A stretch of DNA of 24,920 nt from JAVDCA01 sp035764045 (lineage in GTDB: Bacteria > Pseudomonadota > Alphaproteobacteria > Rhizobiales > Xanthobacteraceae). Location: positions 1 through 24,920 of the forward strand of contig DASTZX010000359.1 of assembly GCA_035764045.1 (NCBI GenBank), written 5' to 3'. The notes beneath the pieces are model-generated. The model was given only the letters and a program-made list of their open reading frames with translations, did not search any database and was not told the DNA's origin. This document shows, one piece after another, positions 15,395 through 22,388 of the stretch. A program made the position numbers and the translations under genes. The first letter of the stretch is position 1; each line of letters begins with the position of its first letter.

Positions 15395-16482
15395 GGATCG
15401 CGTTCTTCGGATCGAGCCTGGTGTCGTCGTACTGGAACGGCGCCGCAACCTACTATCGCGGCCTGCTGCGCGAGATCGCGGCGCACGGTCATACCGTCAC
15501 CTTCTACGAGCCCGACGCGTTCGACCGGCAGCGGCATCGGGACATGCCCGATCCGAGCTGGGCGCGCGTGGTCGTCTATCCGGCAACCGAGGACGGGTGG
15601 CGGGCTGCGCTCGACGAGGCGGCGCGGACCGCCGATCTGCTGGTCAAGGCGAGCGGGGTCGGGGTTTTCGACCGGGAGCTCGAGACGGCGGTGCCGGACG
15701 CGGCGCGGCCGGGCATGATGACGATCTATTGGGACGTCGACGCGCCGGCGACCTTGGAAGCGATGGCGGCCGATCCCGGTCATCATCTGCGGCGCCTCAT
15801 TCCCCGCTACGACCTGGTGCTGACCTATGGGGGCGGCGATCCGGTCGTGCGCGAATACGTCGGCGCGGGCGCGCGCGGCTGCGTGCCGGTGTACAACGCG
15901 GTCGATCCCGCCACGCACTTTCCGGTGCCGCGCCAGCCCGAGTATGGCTGCGACCTGAGCTTTCTCGGCAATCGGCTTCCCGACCGCGAGGCCCGGGTCA
16001 CCGAATTCATGATCGAGGCGGCGCGACGGCTGCCCGACCGGTCGTTCCTCCTCGGGGGAGCAGGATGGCGGGCGGAGGACATGCCGGCGAACGTGCGCGT
16101 CGCCGGCCATGTCGGCAGCGGTTCGCACAACGCGTTCTATTGCTCGGGAACGGCGACGCTGAACGTGAATCGCGGGAGCATGGCGCGCTACGGCTTTTCT
16201 CCGCCGACGCGGATCTTCGAGGCGGCCGGCGCTGCAGCCTGCATCATCACCGACGAATGGGCCGGGATCGACTGCTTTCTCGAGCCGCAGGCGGAAATTC
16301 TCGTCGCGCGGGACGGAGCGCAGGTCGCCGACCTCCTTCGCGCCTTGTCGGAGCGCGACGCGCGCCGCATCGGCGGGGCCGCGATGCGGCGCGTCCTGGC
16401 GCAGCACACGTATGCGCATCGGGCGCGGCAGGTGATCAAGCTCCTGAACATGACATCCAGCACAAGCGAGGCAGCGGAATGA
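15391..16482 (+). CDS. CgeB-like glycosyltransferase (paralogue 3)
   Basis: A 363-residue GT-B-like protein. The N terminus MRIAFFGSSLVSSYWNGAATYYRGL matches the family entry motif, and TIYWDVDAPATLEAM replaces the FYDIDTPVTL of the close pair at 2544 and 16479. The C-terminal half has CDLSFLGNRLPDREARV, LNVNRGSMARYGFSPPTRIFEAAGAAACIITDEW and a final EILVARDG. It therefore shares architecture with the other CgeB-like genes but probably has its own specificity. It overlaps both neighbours as ATGA. Specific donor and acceptor are unknown. Confidence 0.77.
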   Translation: MRIAFFGSSLVSSYWNGAATYYRGLLREIAAHGHTVTFYEPDAFDRQRHRDMPDPSWARVVVYPATEDGWRAALDEAARTADLLVKASGVGVFDRELETAVPDAARPGMMTIYWDVDAPATLEAMAADPGHHLRRLIPRYDLVLTYGGGDPVVREYVGAGARGCVPVYNAVDPATHFPVPRQPEYGCDLSFLGNRLPDREARVTEFMIEAARRLPDRSFLLGGAGWRAEDMPANVRVAGHVGSGSHNAFYCSGTATLNVNRGSMARYGFSPPTRIFEAAGAAACIITDEWAGIDCFLEPQAEILVARDGAQVADLLRALSERDARRIGGAAMRRVLAQHTYAHRARQVIKLLNMTSSTSEAAE

Positions 16483-17594
16483 AGCTCGACATCGTCATGT
16501 TTGGTCTTTCGATCACCTCCTCGTGGGGGAACGGCCATGCCACGATGTATCGCGCCCTGGTCAAGGCCCTCGCGGCGCGCGGCCACGCGGTCACCTTTCT
16601 CGAGCGGGATACGCCCTGGTATCGCGAGCATCGCGACCTTCGCGATCTGCCTTATTGCCGGATCGAGCTCTACGACACACTCAAGGAGGTGCCGCGCCGG
16701 TTCGGCACGCTGGTCAAGGACGCACATCTCGTGATCCTCGGCTCCTACGTGCCGGACGGCGCGATGCTCGGTGAGTGGATTACCAGCACGGCGCGTGGCG
16801 TGACGGCGTTCTACGACATCGACACGCCAGTGACCCTGGGGCGGCTCGACAGCGACGAGAACGATTACATCAGGCCCGCCACCATCCCGCGGTTTTCGCT
16901 CTATCTGTCGTTCACCGGCGGACCGACGCTCAGCCTGATCGAGGACGTGTACGGCAGCCCGCGCGCCCGCGCGTTCTATTGCGCGGTCGATCCGGAGCGC
17001 CATGCGCCGGTGGCCGCAACGCGCAAGTGGACCCTGGGCTATCTCGGGACGTACAGCGAGGACCGCCAGCCGGCGCTCGAGCGTCTGCTGATCGAGCCGG
17101 CACGCCAGCTGCCCGCGCATCGCTTCGTGGTCGCCGGCGCGCAATATCCGGCGGACATCCGCTGGCCGGCCAACGTCGACGTCGTCGAGCATCTCCCGCC
17201 GGACGAGCATCCCGCGTTCTATTGCAGCCAGCGCTACACGCTCAATCTCACCCGTGCCAGCATGGCGGCGGCCGGGTTCTCTCCCAGCGTGCGGCTGTTC
17301 GAGGCGGCGGCATGCGGGGCGCCTGTGATCAGCGACTGTTGGCCGGGCATCGACACCTTTCTCGCGCCCGGGCGCGAGATCTTGCTCGCGGATACGACAG
17401 ACGATGTTCTGCGGACGATCGCCGAGCTGCCGGAGCCGCAGCGCCTCAACATAGCCGCGGCGGCGCGAAAACGCGTCCTGCAGTCGCACACGGCCGATCA
17501 TCGCGTGTCTCAACTCGAACGATACTATTCGGAAGCGGTCGCGGCGCGCGCGGCGAAACGCAGTGTCGCCGACGGCGTGGAGGCTGTTGCATGA
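16479..17594 (+). CDS. CgeB-like glycosyltransferase (paralogue 4, close relative of paralogue 1)
   Basis: A 371-residue protein whose N terminus (IVMFGLSITSSWGNGHAT) and C-terminal block (YLGTYSEDRQ, VVAGAQYPADIRWP, HLPPDEHPAFY, RLFEAAACGAPVISD) follow the gene at 2544 almost motif by motif, indicating a duplication within the cassette. FYDIDTPVTLGRLD is also shared. It is the last gene of unit 2; promoter P3 begins 30 bases after its stop. The predicted function is sugar transfer in the cytoplasm. Retention of two close copies in different transcription units suggests they add similar sugars at different positions, or that one is a specialised copy; both ideas are inference. Confidence 0.78.
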   Translation: MKLDIVMFGLSITSSWGNGHATMYRALVKALAARGHAVTFLERDTPWYREHRDLRDLPYCRIELYDTLKEVPRRFGTLVKDAHLVILGSYVPDGAMLGEWITSTARGVTAFYDIDTPVTLGRLDSDENDYIRPATIPRFSLYLSFTGGPTLSLIEDVYGSPRARAFYCAVDPERHAPVAATRKWTLGYLGTYSEDRQPALERLLIEPARQLPAHRFVVAGAQYPADIRWPANVDVVEHLPPDEHPAFYCSQRYTLNLTRASMAAAGFSPSVRLFEAAACGAPVISDCWPGIDTFLAPGREILLADTTDDVLRTIAELPEPQRLNIAAAARKRVLQSHTADHRVSQLERYYSEAVAARAAKRSVADGVEAVA

Positions 17595-17624
17595 GCAGCG
17601 CTATTGTGTCGGGTTTTTGCCTTC

Positions 17625-17649
17625 GGAACATGCGCGCGAGAGGATCGTT
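17625..17649 (+). promoter_or_regulatory. EcfG-type (general stress response) promoter P3
   Basis: GGAAC at 17625-17629 and CGTT at 17646-17649 are separated by 16 bases. It lies in the short gap between the last glycosyltransferase of unit 2 and the UDP-glucuronate decarboxylase, about 79 bases before the ATG at 17728. It argues against the longer reading of the decarboxylase frame that starts at 17563, since that start would lie upstream of the promoter. Confidence 0.75.
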
Positions 17650-17727
17650 GGCACCTTAGTTGCCCCACAGGAAGCTTTGCACAAGCGAATGAGAATACGG
17701 GGACAGGCATGCATGGAGACGAGGCGG

Positions 17728-18789
17728 ATGAGTGGCGTACCGAAACTGAACATCGTGGTGACGGGAGGCGCCGGGTTCATTGGCTCTAATTTGTGCGATC
17801 GGCTGATTCGTCAAGGGCACCGCATCGTGTGCGTCGACAATCTCTTCACAGGCACATATGGGAATATTCAGCCTTTGATGAATCACCCCAACTTCCGATT
17901 CATCGAGCACGATGTACGCGATCCGCTGAAGGTCTACGGGCCGGTCGATCGCATCTACAACCTGGCCTGCCCGGCTTCGCCGCGCCACTATCAGCGCGAC
18001 CCGATCGGTACGCTGCGGACCTGCACGCTGGGGGCCTACAACGTGCTCGAGCTCGCATGCGAGAAGGACGCGCGCGTGCTGCAGGCGTCCACCAGCGAGG
18101 TGTACGGGGATCCGGAAATCCATCCGCAAGTCGAAGCCTATGTGGGCCACGTGAATCCGATCGGGCCGCGCGCCTGCTACGACGAAGGCAAGCGCTGCGC
18201 CGAGACGATGTTCTTCGACTATCGCCGCGTGCACCGCGCCCGCGTCAAGGTGGCGCGGATTTTCAATACCTACGGCCCGCGCATGCTGGAAAACGACGGG
18301 CGAATCATCTCCAACTTCATCGTCCAGGCCCTCAAGGACGCGCCGATCACGGTTTATGGCGACGGCACGCAGACCCGGTCGTTCTGCTTCGTGGACGATC
18401 TGCTCGAAGGGCTCGAGCGTCTGATGGAGAGCGCCGACGAGATCACCGGCCCCTTCAACCTCGGCAATCCTGACGAACGGTCGGTGCAGGAGATCGCGAG
18501 CCTCGTGCGCGATCAGGCCGGCTCGCAGTCTCGCATCGAATATCGTCCGCTGCCGCAGGACGACCCGCGTCGCCGCCAGCCGTCGATCGCAAAGGCGTAC
18601 GAACTCATGGGCTGGAAGCCGCGCGTCGCCCTGAACAAGGGGCTGCGCACGACGATCGACTACTTCATCCTCAAGATCGCGAGCGAGGATGCGGAGAGCA
18701 GCCGGCCGGCCGCGTCGCTCCGCCTGCAAGGCACTCGTTCCTCCGCGCGGCGGCGGACGGCGGTGGGCCAGGGGACCGCGATGCAATAA
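17728..18789 (+). CDS. UDP-glucuronate decarboxylase (UDP-xylose synthase)
   Basis: A 353-residue extended SDR that converts UDP-glucuronate to UDP-xylose using bound NAD. Motifs are VVTGGAGFIGSNLCDRL near the N terminus, IYNLACPASPRHYQRDPIGT, QASTSEVYGDPEIHPQ, the catalytic YxxxK in ACYDEGKRCAE, and ARIFNTYGPRM. NLACPASPxHYQ and the RMxxxDGR segment are hallmarks of this family. The start is taken at ATG 17728 (GGAG about 9 bases upstream); an in-frame ATG at 17713 is an alternative. The last 30 or so residues are a basic, low-complexity tail not usual in the family. It has its own EcfG promoter and would supply UDP-xylose to the glycosyltransferases. Confidence 0.9.
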   Translation: MSGVPKLNIVVTGGAGFIGSNLCDRLIRQGHRIVCVDNLFTGTYGNIQPLMNHPNFRFIEHDVRDPLKVYGPVDRIYNLACPASPRHYQRDPIGTLRTCTLGAYNVLELACEKDARVLQASTSEVYGDPEIHPQVEAYVGHVNPIGPRACYDEGKRCAETMFFDYRRVHRARVKVARIFNTYGPRMLENDGRIISNFIVQALKDAPITVYGDGTQTRSFCFVDDLLEGLERLMESADEITGPFNLGNPDERSVQEIASLVRDQAGSQSRIEYRPLPQDDPRRRQPSIAKAYELMGWKPRVALNKGLRTTIDYFILKIASEDAESSRPAASLRLQGTRSSARRRTAVGQGTAMQ

Positions 18790-18791
18790 CA

Positions 18792-18814
18792 GGGGCGCGT
18801 CGAGAGCGCGCCCC
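18792..18814. terminator. stem-loop after the decarboxylase, possible bidirectional terminator
   Basis: GGGGCGCG (18792-18799) pairs with CGCGCCCC (18807-18814) around a 7-base loop, 3 bases after the decarboxylase stop and in the gap between two convergent genes. The stem is very stable but lacks a T-run, so it may act with a protein factor or as an RNA 3'-end stabiliser. Confidence 0.45.
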
Positions 18815-18832
18815 CAGGATCGACCAGGCCGT

Positions 18833-18849
18833 TCTGCCGAAACGGCAGA
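18833..18849. terminator. second stem-loop in the convergent gap
   Basis: TCTGCCG (18833-18839) pairs with CGGCAGA (18843-18849) around an AAA loop, 14 bases before the end of the minus-strand M15-like gene. Together with the stem at 18792 it fills the 74-bp convergent intergenic space. There is no T-run on either strand. Confidence 0.4.
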
Positions 18850-18863
18850 GTTCAGCCAGGCGT

Positions 18864-19577
18864 TTAATGGCCGCTTCCCTGGGCAGAGCCATCGGTGGCC
18901 AGGACGGCGTGCGACGCGCCGAGGGCGGCCACCCGATGGCGAGACTCGCGCCGAGCAACGTGGTCGCCGGAGACGTATGAGGCGTAGGCCTGCGCGGTGG
19001 GCGACTCGCTCATGAGCTCGAAATGCCCGGCATCCGCGTTGTGCCAGACCGCCCCGTGGAGGAGGCCGTACTGCGCGGCGAGCGCGGTGACACCGGCCGG
19101 AAAGCGCCGGGTGACGCGATTGCGACCGGTCTGATTGATGTCGATCGCGAGTCCGCGCGGATGCATGTTGCACCGATAGCAGCTGCCGTGCGCGCGCCAG
19201 CCGCCCATGAAGTCGATGCGATAGCCGGTGGCCTCGAGGGCGGTCACGAAAGCCTGAAAGCTCGATGCAGCGCGGTGGGCGACGCAGGCGGTCGCGCCGG
19301 AGACCGCGCGTATCAGCGACAAGCTGCCGCCACAGCTTGCGCCATGATGAGCGACGTGCGACTGGCGCGATTCCCTCGTGCGTGCGGCTCGCGCCGACTT
19401 GTGCACGACCCTTACGGCCATGCAGTTGCCGCTAGTCTGTTGCGCGTCGGATCCCATGACGGCGGTCGCGCAACTCGTCGACGGGACGGATGAGCGGACC
19501 GAACGTGCATCTGCAGAGCCAATCGAGGTCGCGGCGAGAATGGCGGCGGTCGCCATGAGTGAAGACAGGTTTCGCAT
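18864..19577 (-). CDS. exported M15-like metallopeptidase (D-Ala-D-Ala carboxypeptidase-type)
   Basis: A 237-residue protein with an N-terminal signal peptide (MRNLSSLMATAAILAATSIGSADA, cleavage near 24). The C-terminal half (about 100-190) carries the zinc pattern of M15 peptidases: GGWRAHGSCYRCNMHPRGL, with H139 and D146 (HxxxxxxD), and H185 in NADAGHFEL. This family trims peptidoglycan peptides in the periplasm. Residues 25-100 are a Cys- and Ser-rich region of unknown role, and C133/C136 sit beside the zinc site. The ATG at 19577 has GGGAGAG upstream, which is better than the upstream in-frame start. It converges on the decarboxylase and appears unrelated to the cassette. Alternative: another LAS-type amidase or endopeptidase. 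Confidence 0.72.
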   Translation of the reverse strand: MRNLSSLMATAAILAATSIGSADARSVRSSVPSTSCATAVMGSDAQQTSGNCMAVRVVHKSARAARTRESRQSHVAHHGASCGGSLSLIRAVSGATACVAHRAASSFQAFVTALEATGYRIDFMGGWRAHGSCYRCNMHPRGLAIDINQTGRNRVTRRFPAGVTALAAQYGLLHGAVWHNADAGHFELMSESPTAQAYASYVSGDHVARRESRHRVAALGASHAVLATDGSAQGSGH

Positions 19578-20266
19578 TGCGCTCTCCCAGCTTTCTCGAA
19601 ATTGACCCGGTGCTAACACGGGGGAGAGCGGCGCGATCTTAAACCCCTGATTAACCTGAACGACGCTGCGCGCGAGTTAGGGTTAAATGCCGGAACGGGA
19701 TATGGTTTTTTGCACGAGCTGCGGTTAACAGCAGCGTTTGGCGTGGTAAATTCTGCGTCGGCGAGTAAACCTTATTACGAATTCTCTCGAAACCGGCGGA
19801 TCACTCGAAGCAGTGAGTTCGATCCGCCTGTGGTTGGAAGAATGGTGCGCAGCAAGCCGCTGGTGCACGGATGCCGGCACACGAGCAGGAGATCTGCGCG
19901 AGTGAAGGGCGCCAGGCGAGCTTGAGGACTGCGCGTGCTGCCGCCCGTTTCACGGTTGTGGACCGCGTGATGTGACCACGTGTAGGCAGTGCGAGGAGAG
20001 GTATTCGGCGATTTGGGTTCGAGCACGCTCGGTGCAAAGAATCCGGGCGGTTGCTCGAAAACGGAAGGCACTGCGTGGGGATTGCCACACGGCGACGACA
20101 TGTGGTGCCGTCTGGGCGGCTCTCAGGTGAAACGAGCTCTCATGGCACAAGCGATTTGGTAACGCGATGTGGATTTGCTTGTGGAACCCGCGTCAGTCGA
20201 ATTCCCGACTGTGCCGCCGATCCCTTTCCTGGTTCCCTGCGTTACACGACTGGCCAAACAAACGTC
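19578..20266. other. gene-free stretch of about 690 bp
   Basis: No convincing coding frame is seen on either strand. The short frames present have no family resemblance and no good ribosome binding site. Bases 19578-19700 would hold the promoter of the M15-like gene and include TTAA repeats at 19639-19642 and 19651-19654. A strong hairpin lies at 19795-19828. The rest, up to the end of the hydroxybutyrate dehydrogenase gene, looks like non-coding or decayed sequence. It marks a break between the compact cassette and the looser genes to the right. Confidence 0.6.
19795..19828. repeat. strong intergenic inverted repeat (hairpin)
   Basis: GGCGGATC (19795-19802) pairs perfectly with GATCCGCC (19821-19828). 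Inside it, ACTC (19803-19806) pairs with GAGT (19815-19818), leaving an 8-base loop and a 2-base bulge. No T-run follows and no gene ends nearby, so it is not an obvious terminator. It could be part of a small RNA, a regulatory site or a decayed mobile-element end. Confidence 0.5.
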
Positions 20267-21088
20267 CTATTGCATGAACCAGCCGTGGCTCACCACGATG
20301 GATTGTCCGGTCAGCGCATTCGAGCCGAAGGAGGCCAGAAACAAGGCGGTCTCGGCGACGTCCTCGACCGTGGTGAACTCGCCATCCACGGTTTCCTTCA
20401 GCATCACGTTCTTGACGACCTCCTGCTCGGAAATCCCGAGCTCCTTTGCCTGCTCGGGAATCTGCTTGTCGACCAGCGGCGTGCGGACGAAACCGGGACA
20501 GATCACGTTGGCGCGGACGCCATGGGCGGCGCCTTCCTTGGCCACGACCTTCGCCAGACCGAGGAGGCCGTGCTTGGCCGTGACATAGGGCGCCTTGAGC
20601 ACCGAGGCTTCCTTCGAGTGCACCGAGCCCATGTAGATGATGCTGCCGCTGTTCTGCTTGTACATCTGGCGCAGCGCCGCCCGTGTGGTGAGGAAGGCGC
20701 CGTCGAGATGGATCGACAACAGCTTCTTCCACTTGGCGAACTCGAACTCGACCAGCGGCGCGACGATCTGAATGCCGGCGTTGCTGACCAGAACGTCGAT
20801 GGCGTCGAAGGTCTTGACCACGCTGGCAAGACCCGCCTCCACCTGGTCCTCGTTGGCGACATCCATGGCGACGCCCATGGCGCGCTTGCCGCTCGCGTCG
20901 ATCTCCCGGGCGGTGGCTTCGGCCGCCTTCTGATCAAGGTCGGCAATCGCAATCTTGGCCCCTTCGCGCGCGAAGATGAGGGCGATCTCCTTCCCGATGC
21001 CGCTGGCCGCGCCGGTGATCACCGCGACCTTGTCGGCGAGGCGGGCCTGACGGGCGGCGCTCGATGAGATCCTATCTTGCAAGTTCAT
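20267..21088 (-). CDS. 3-hydroxybutyrate dehydrogenase (short-chain dehydrogenase)
   Basis: A 273-residue classical SDR that oxidises D-3-hydroxybutyrate to acetoacetate with NAD, part of PHB/ketone body use. The cofactor loop TGAASGIGKEIA follows a short N-terminal extension, NAGIQ is present, and the catalytic S-Y-K are in GSVHSKEA and YVTAKHGL. ANVICPGFVRTPLVDKQIPEQA and the C-terminal SHGWFMQ are typical of the BdhA subgroup. The ATG at 21088 has AAAGGA 8 bases upstream. About 300 bp of sequence separates it from the next upstream gene, so it probably has its own promoter. It is unrelated in function to the glycan cassette. Confidence 0.87.
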   Translation of the reverse strand: MNLQDRISSSAARQARLADKVAVITGAASGIGKEIALIFAREGAKIAIADLDQKAAEATAREIDASGKRAMGVAMDVANEDQVEAGLASVVKTFDAIDVLVSNAGIQIVAPLVEFEFAKWKKLLSIHLDGAFLTTRAALRQMYKQNSGSIIYMGSVHSKEASVLKAPYVTAKHGLLGLAKVVAKEGAAHGVRANVICPGFVRTPLVDKQIPEQAKELGISEQEVVKNVMLKETVDGEFTTVEDVAETALFLASFGSNALTGQSIVVSHGWFMQ

Positions 21089-21389
21089 GGACTATTCCTT
21101 TCCGCGCGGCGGGCGGGCGCATATCTCGCAACTTCTCCGCTCGGCCCATTCGTTGCCGGCGGCCGAGCGCCTTCGAACAGGACGCCCCCGCGGGAAGCCT
21201 TCCTCAGGTGTCGCGCATTGTCTTTTCCAATTCGCGCTAATCTTTTCCATTCTTGCGCTGCTCTTTGTGATCATGGGCCCGCGGTTCCGGAGCGTGTCGG
21301 CCGGACGATTCGAACCGCTGAGTCGCGATGGCCAATTGCGTTCGTCGCGTCCTGATCCGCACCGTGGCGGACACGGCCAGAATACGTTT
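21089..21389. other. intergenic region upstream of the dehydrogenase
   Basis: This 301-bp gap lies between two minus-strand genes. No coding frame stands out; the plus-strand frames here are shadows or unsupported. It presumably holds the dehydrogenase promoter, but I cannot place -35/-10 elements with confidence. Confidence 0.5.
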
Positions 21390-22004
21390 TCAGCAATGCC
21401 AGGTATGGATGAGCACGGTCTGGTAGTCGGGCGCCTCGAGGCCCCATCGGGGAATGCAATCCACCAGCCTGAATCTCAGTCCGTGCACCTCGGACATCAT
21501 TCCTTCGCGCTCGCCGCCGAAAGCGCCGCGCGTCAGGTAGCCGGCGACGAAGAGTTGGCGAGAGACGGCCCGGGGCGCGGCCTCGTAGATCTGTTGCAGG
21601 CTGAGTCCTGGCGGAAGGCAGACCCCGAGCACGTCGTGATCCGGGTAACGGCGAAGCGCCTCCAGGGCATCCAATGGCTGGACGGGATACCAAGCGGGCC
21701 GCCGGAACCGGGGATTGTCCTCCGGCGCGAAGAGGTCGGTGGCGAGCGTTTCGATCTCCTCGACCTGGTGCAGGCAATACGCCCAGAAGCCGGTCCCGGC
21801 GGCCACCGTCAGCAAGGGAGCCCGGAGATGGCGATGGAGGTAGGCGAGAGCCTCGGCGCTGGGCAGGGCGCACGCCAGTCGGCCGGCGATCGTACGGGCG
21901 AGGCGTTCGTCGCTGATGCGGCGGGTGTGCTGCTCGATCAGATCGCGCGACGGCAGTTGATGTCGCGCCAGGTGCGTCTGATAAAGATCATCGATGGCAT
22001 GCAT
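21390..22004 (-). CDS. unrecognised protein with a possible SAM-binding-like motif
   Basis: A 204-residue protein I do not recognise as a named family. Residues 63-76 (PLLTVAAGTGFWAY) look like a degenerate motif I of Rossmann methyltransferases, followed after a helix by an acidic residue (D90) and then by AWYPVQPLDALEALRRYPDHDVLGVCLPPG. That order of strand, glycine loop, acidic strand end and a PPG-type segment resembles some uncharacterised SAM-fold proteins, but no enzyme activity is claimed. The start is uncertain: ATG at 22004 is used, with an in-frame ATG at 22037 and a TTG at 22115 as alternatives, none with a strong ribosome binding site. It is flanked by large gaps on both sides, so it is probably a single-gene unit. 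Confidence 0.55.
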   Translation of the reverse strand: MHAIDDLYQTHLARHQLPSRDLIEQHTRRISDERLARTIAGRLACALPSAEALAYLHRHLRAPLLTVAAGTGFWAYCLHQVEEIETLATDLFAPEDNPRFRRPAWYPVQPLDALEALRRYPDHDVLGVCLPPGLSLQQIYEAAPRAVSRQLFVAGYLTRGAFGGEREGMMSEVHGLRFRLVDCIPRWGLEAPDYQTVLIHTWHC

Positions 22005-22388
22005 GGTCGTTAGAGAGCCACTCGACTCACCTTGCATGTGCGCAGCCAGCGGGTGACTGCTCCCAATCAGCCAGGCTGTGATTGCTCCCAATATGGCGGC
22101 GAGTCTATCAAACAAAATATTAGGGCTGTGAAAATTTTCGGTCGGCGCCGTATCTCGCCTGTCGCGCCAATGACCCAGCTGCGGGCCGAGCCAGCCGTGG
22201 CACAGGCGTGTCCTGATGCGCGCGATCGAGAATGCCGGCCATGGCGTTGGCTATCGCTTGGGTCAGGTGCCGCCCGGCCGAGTGATTCGGACCGCCGGCT
22301 CCGTGATCACACCGTTGGGACAGGGCCCTGCATGTACATGGCGCAGCGCGCAGCGCGCCGCGGGCGGCGGCATGCCGTCGTGGGGCGA
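22005..22388. other. gene-poor stretch upstream of the unrecognised gene
   Basis: This 384-bp interval lies between two minus-strand genes. It contains a pair of direct repeats (22053-22092) and an AT-rich patch around 22108-22140, which is unusual for this GC-rich window and would suit a promoter. No coding frame is convincing on either strand. Confidence 0.5.
22053..22092. repeat. pair of 15-bp direct repeats, candidate operator
   Basis: GTGACTGCTCCCAAT (22053-22067) and GTGATTGCTCCCAAT (22078-22092) differ at one base and start 25 bases apart. The second copy also contains ATTG-N4-CAAT dyad symmetry. They lie 49-88 bases upstream of the assumed start of the unrecognised gene, beside an AT-rich patch, so they could be regulator binding sites for it. 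The regulator is unknown. If translation starts at 22115 they would be coding instead. Confidence 0.45.

Noticed and set aside
842..18789. Full mycothiol biosynthesis locus
   Set aside because: No MshC-type cysteine ligase or MshD acetyltransferase is present, and mycothiol is an actinobacterial thiol. Only the weaker glucosaminyl-inositol idea is kept.
19639..19654. Two TTAA half-sites upstream of the M15-like gene, resembling a CtrA box
   Set aside because: The spacer is 8 bases, whereas the usual CtrA pattern is TTAA-N7-TTAAC. Too weak to annotate as a regulator site.
20051..21067. 338-codon plus-strand frame
   Set aside because: It lies opposite 3-hydroxybutyrate dehydrogenase, whose motifs and ribosome binding site are clear. 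The plus-strand product has no recognisable features.
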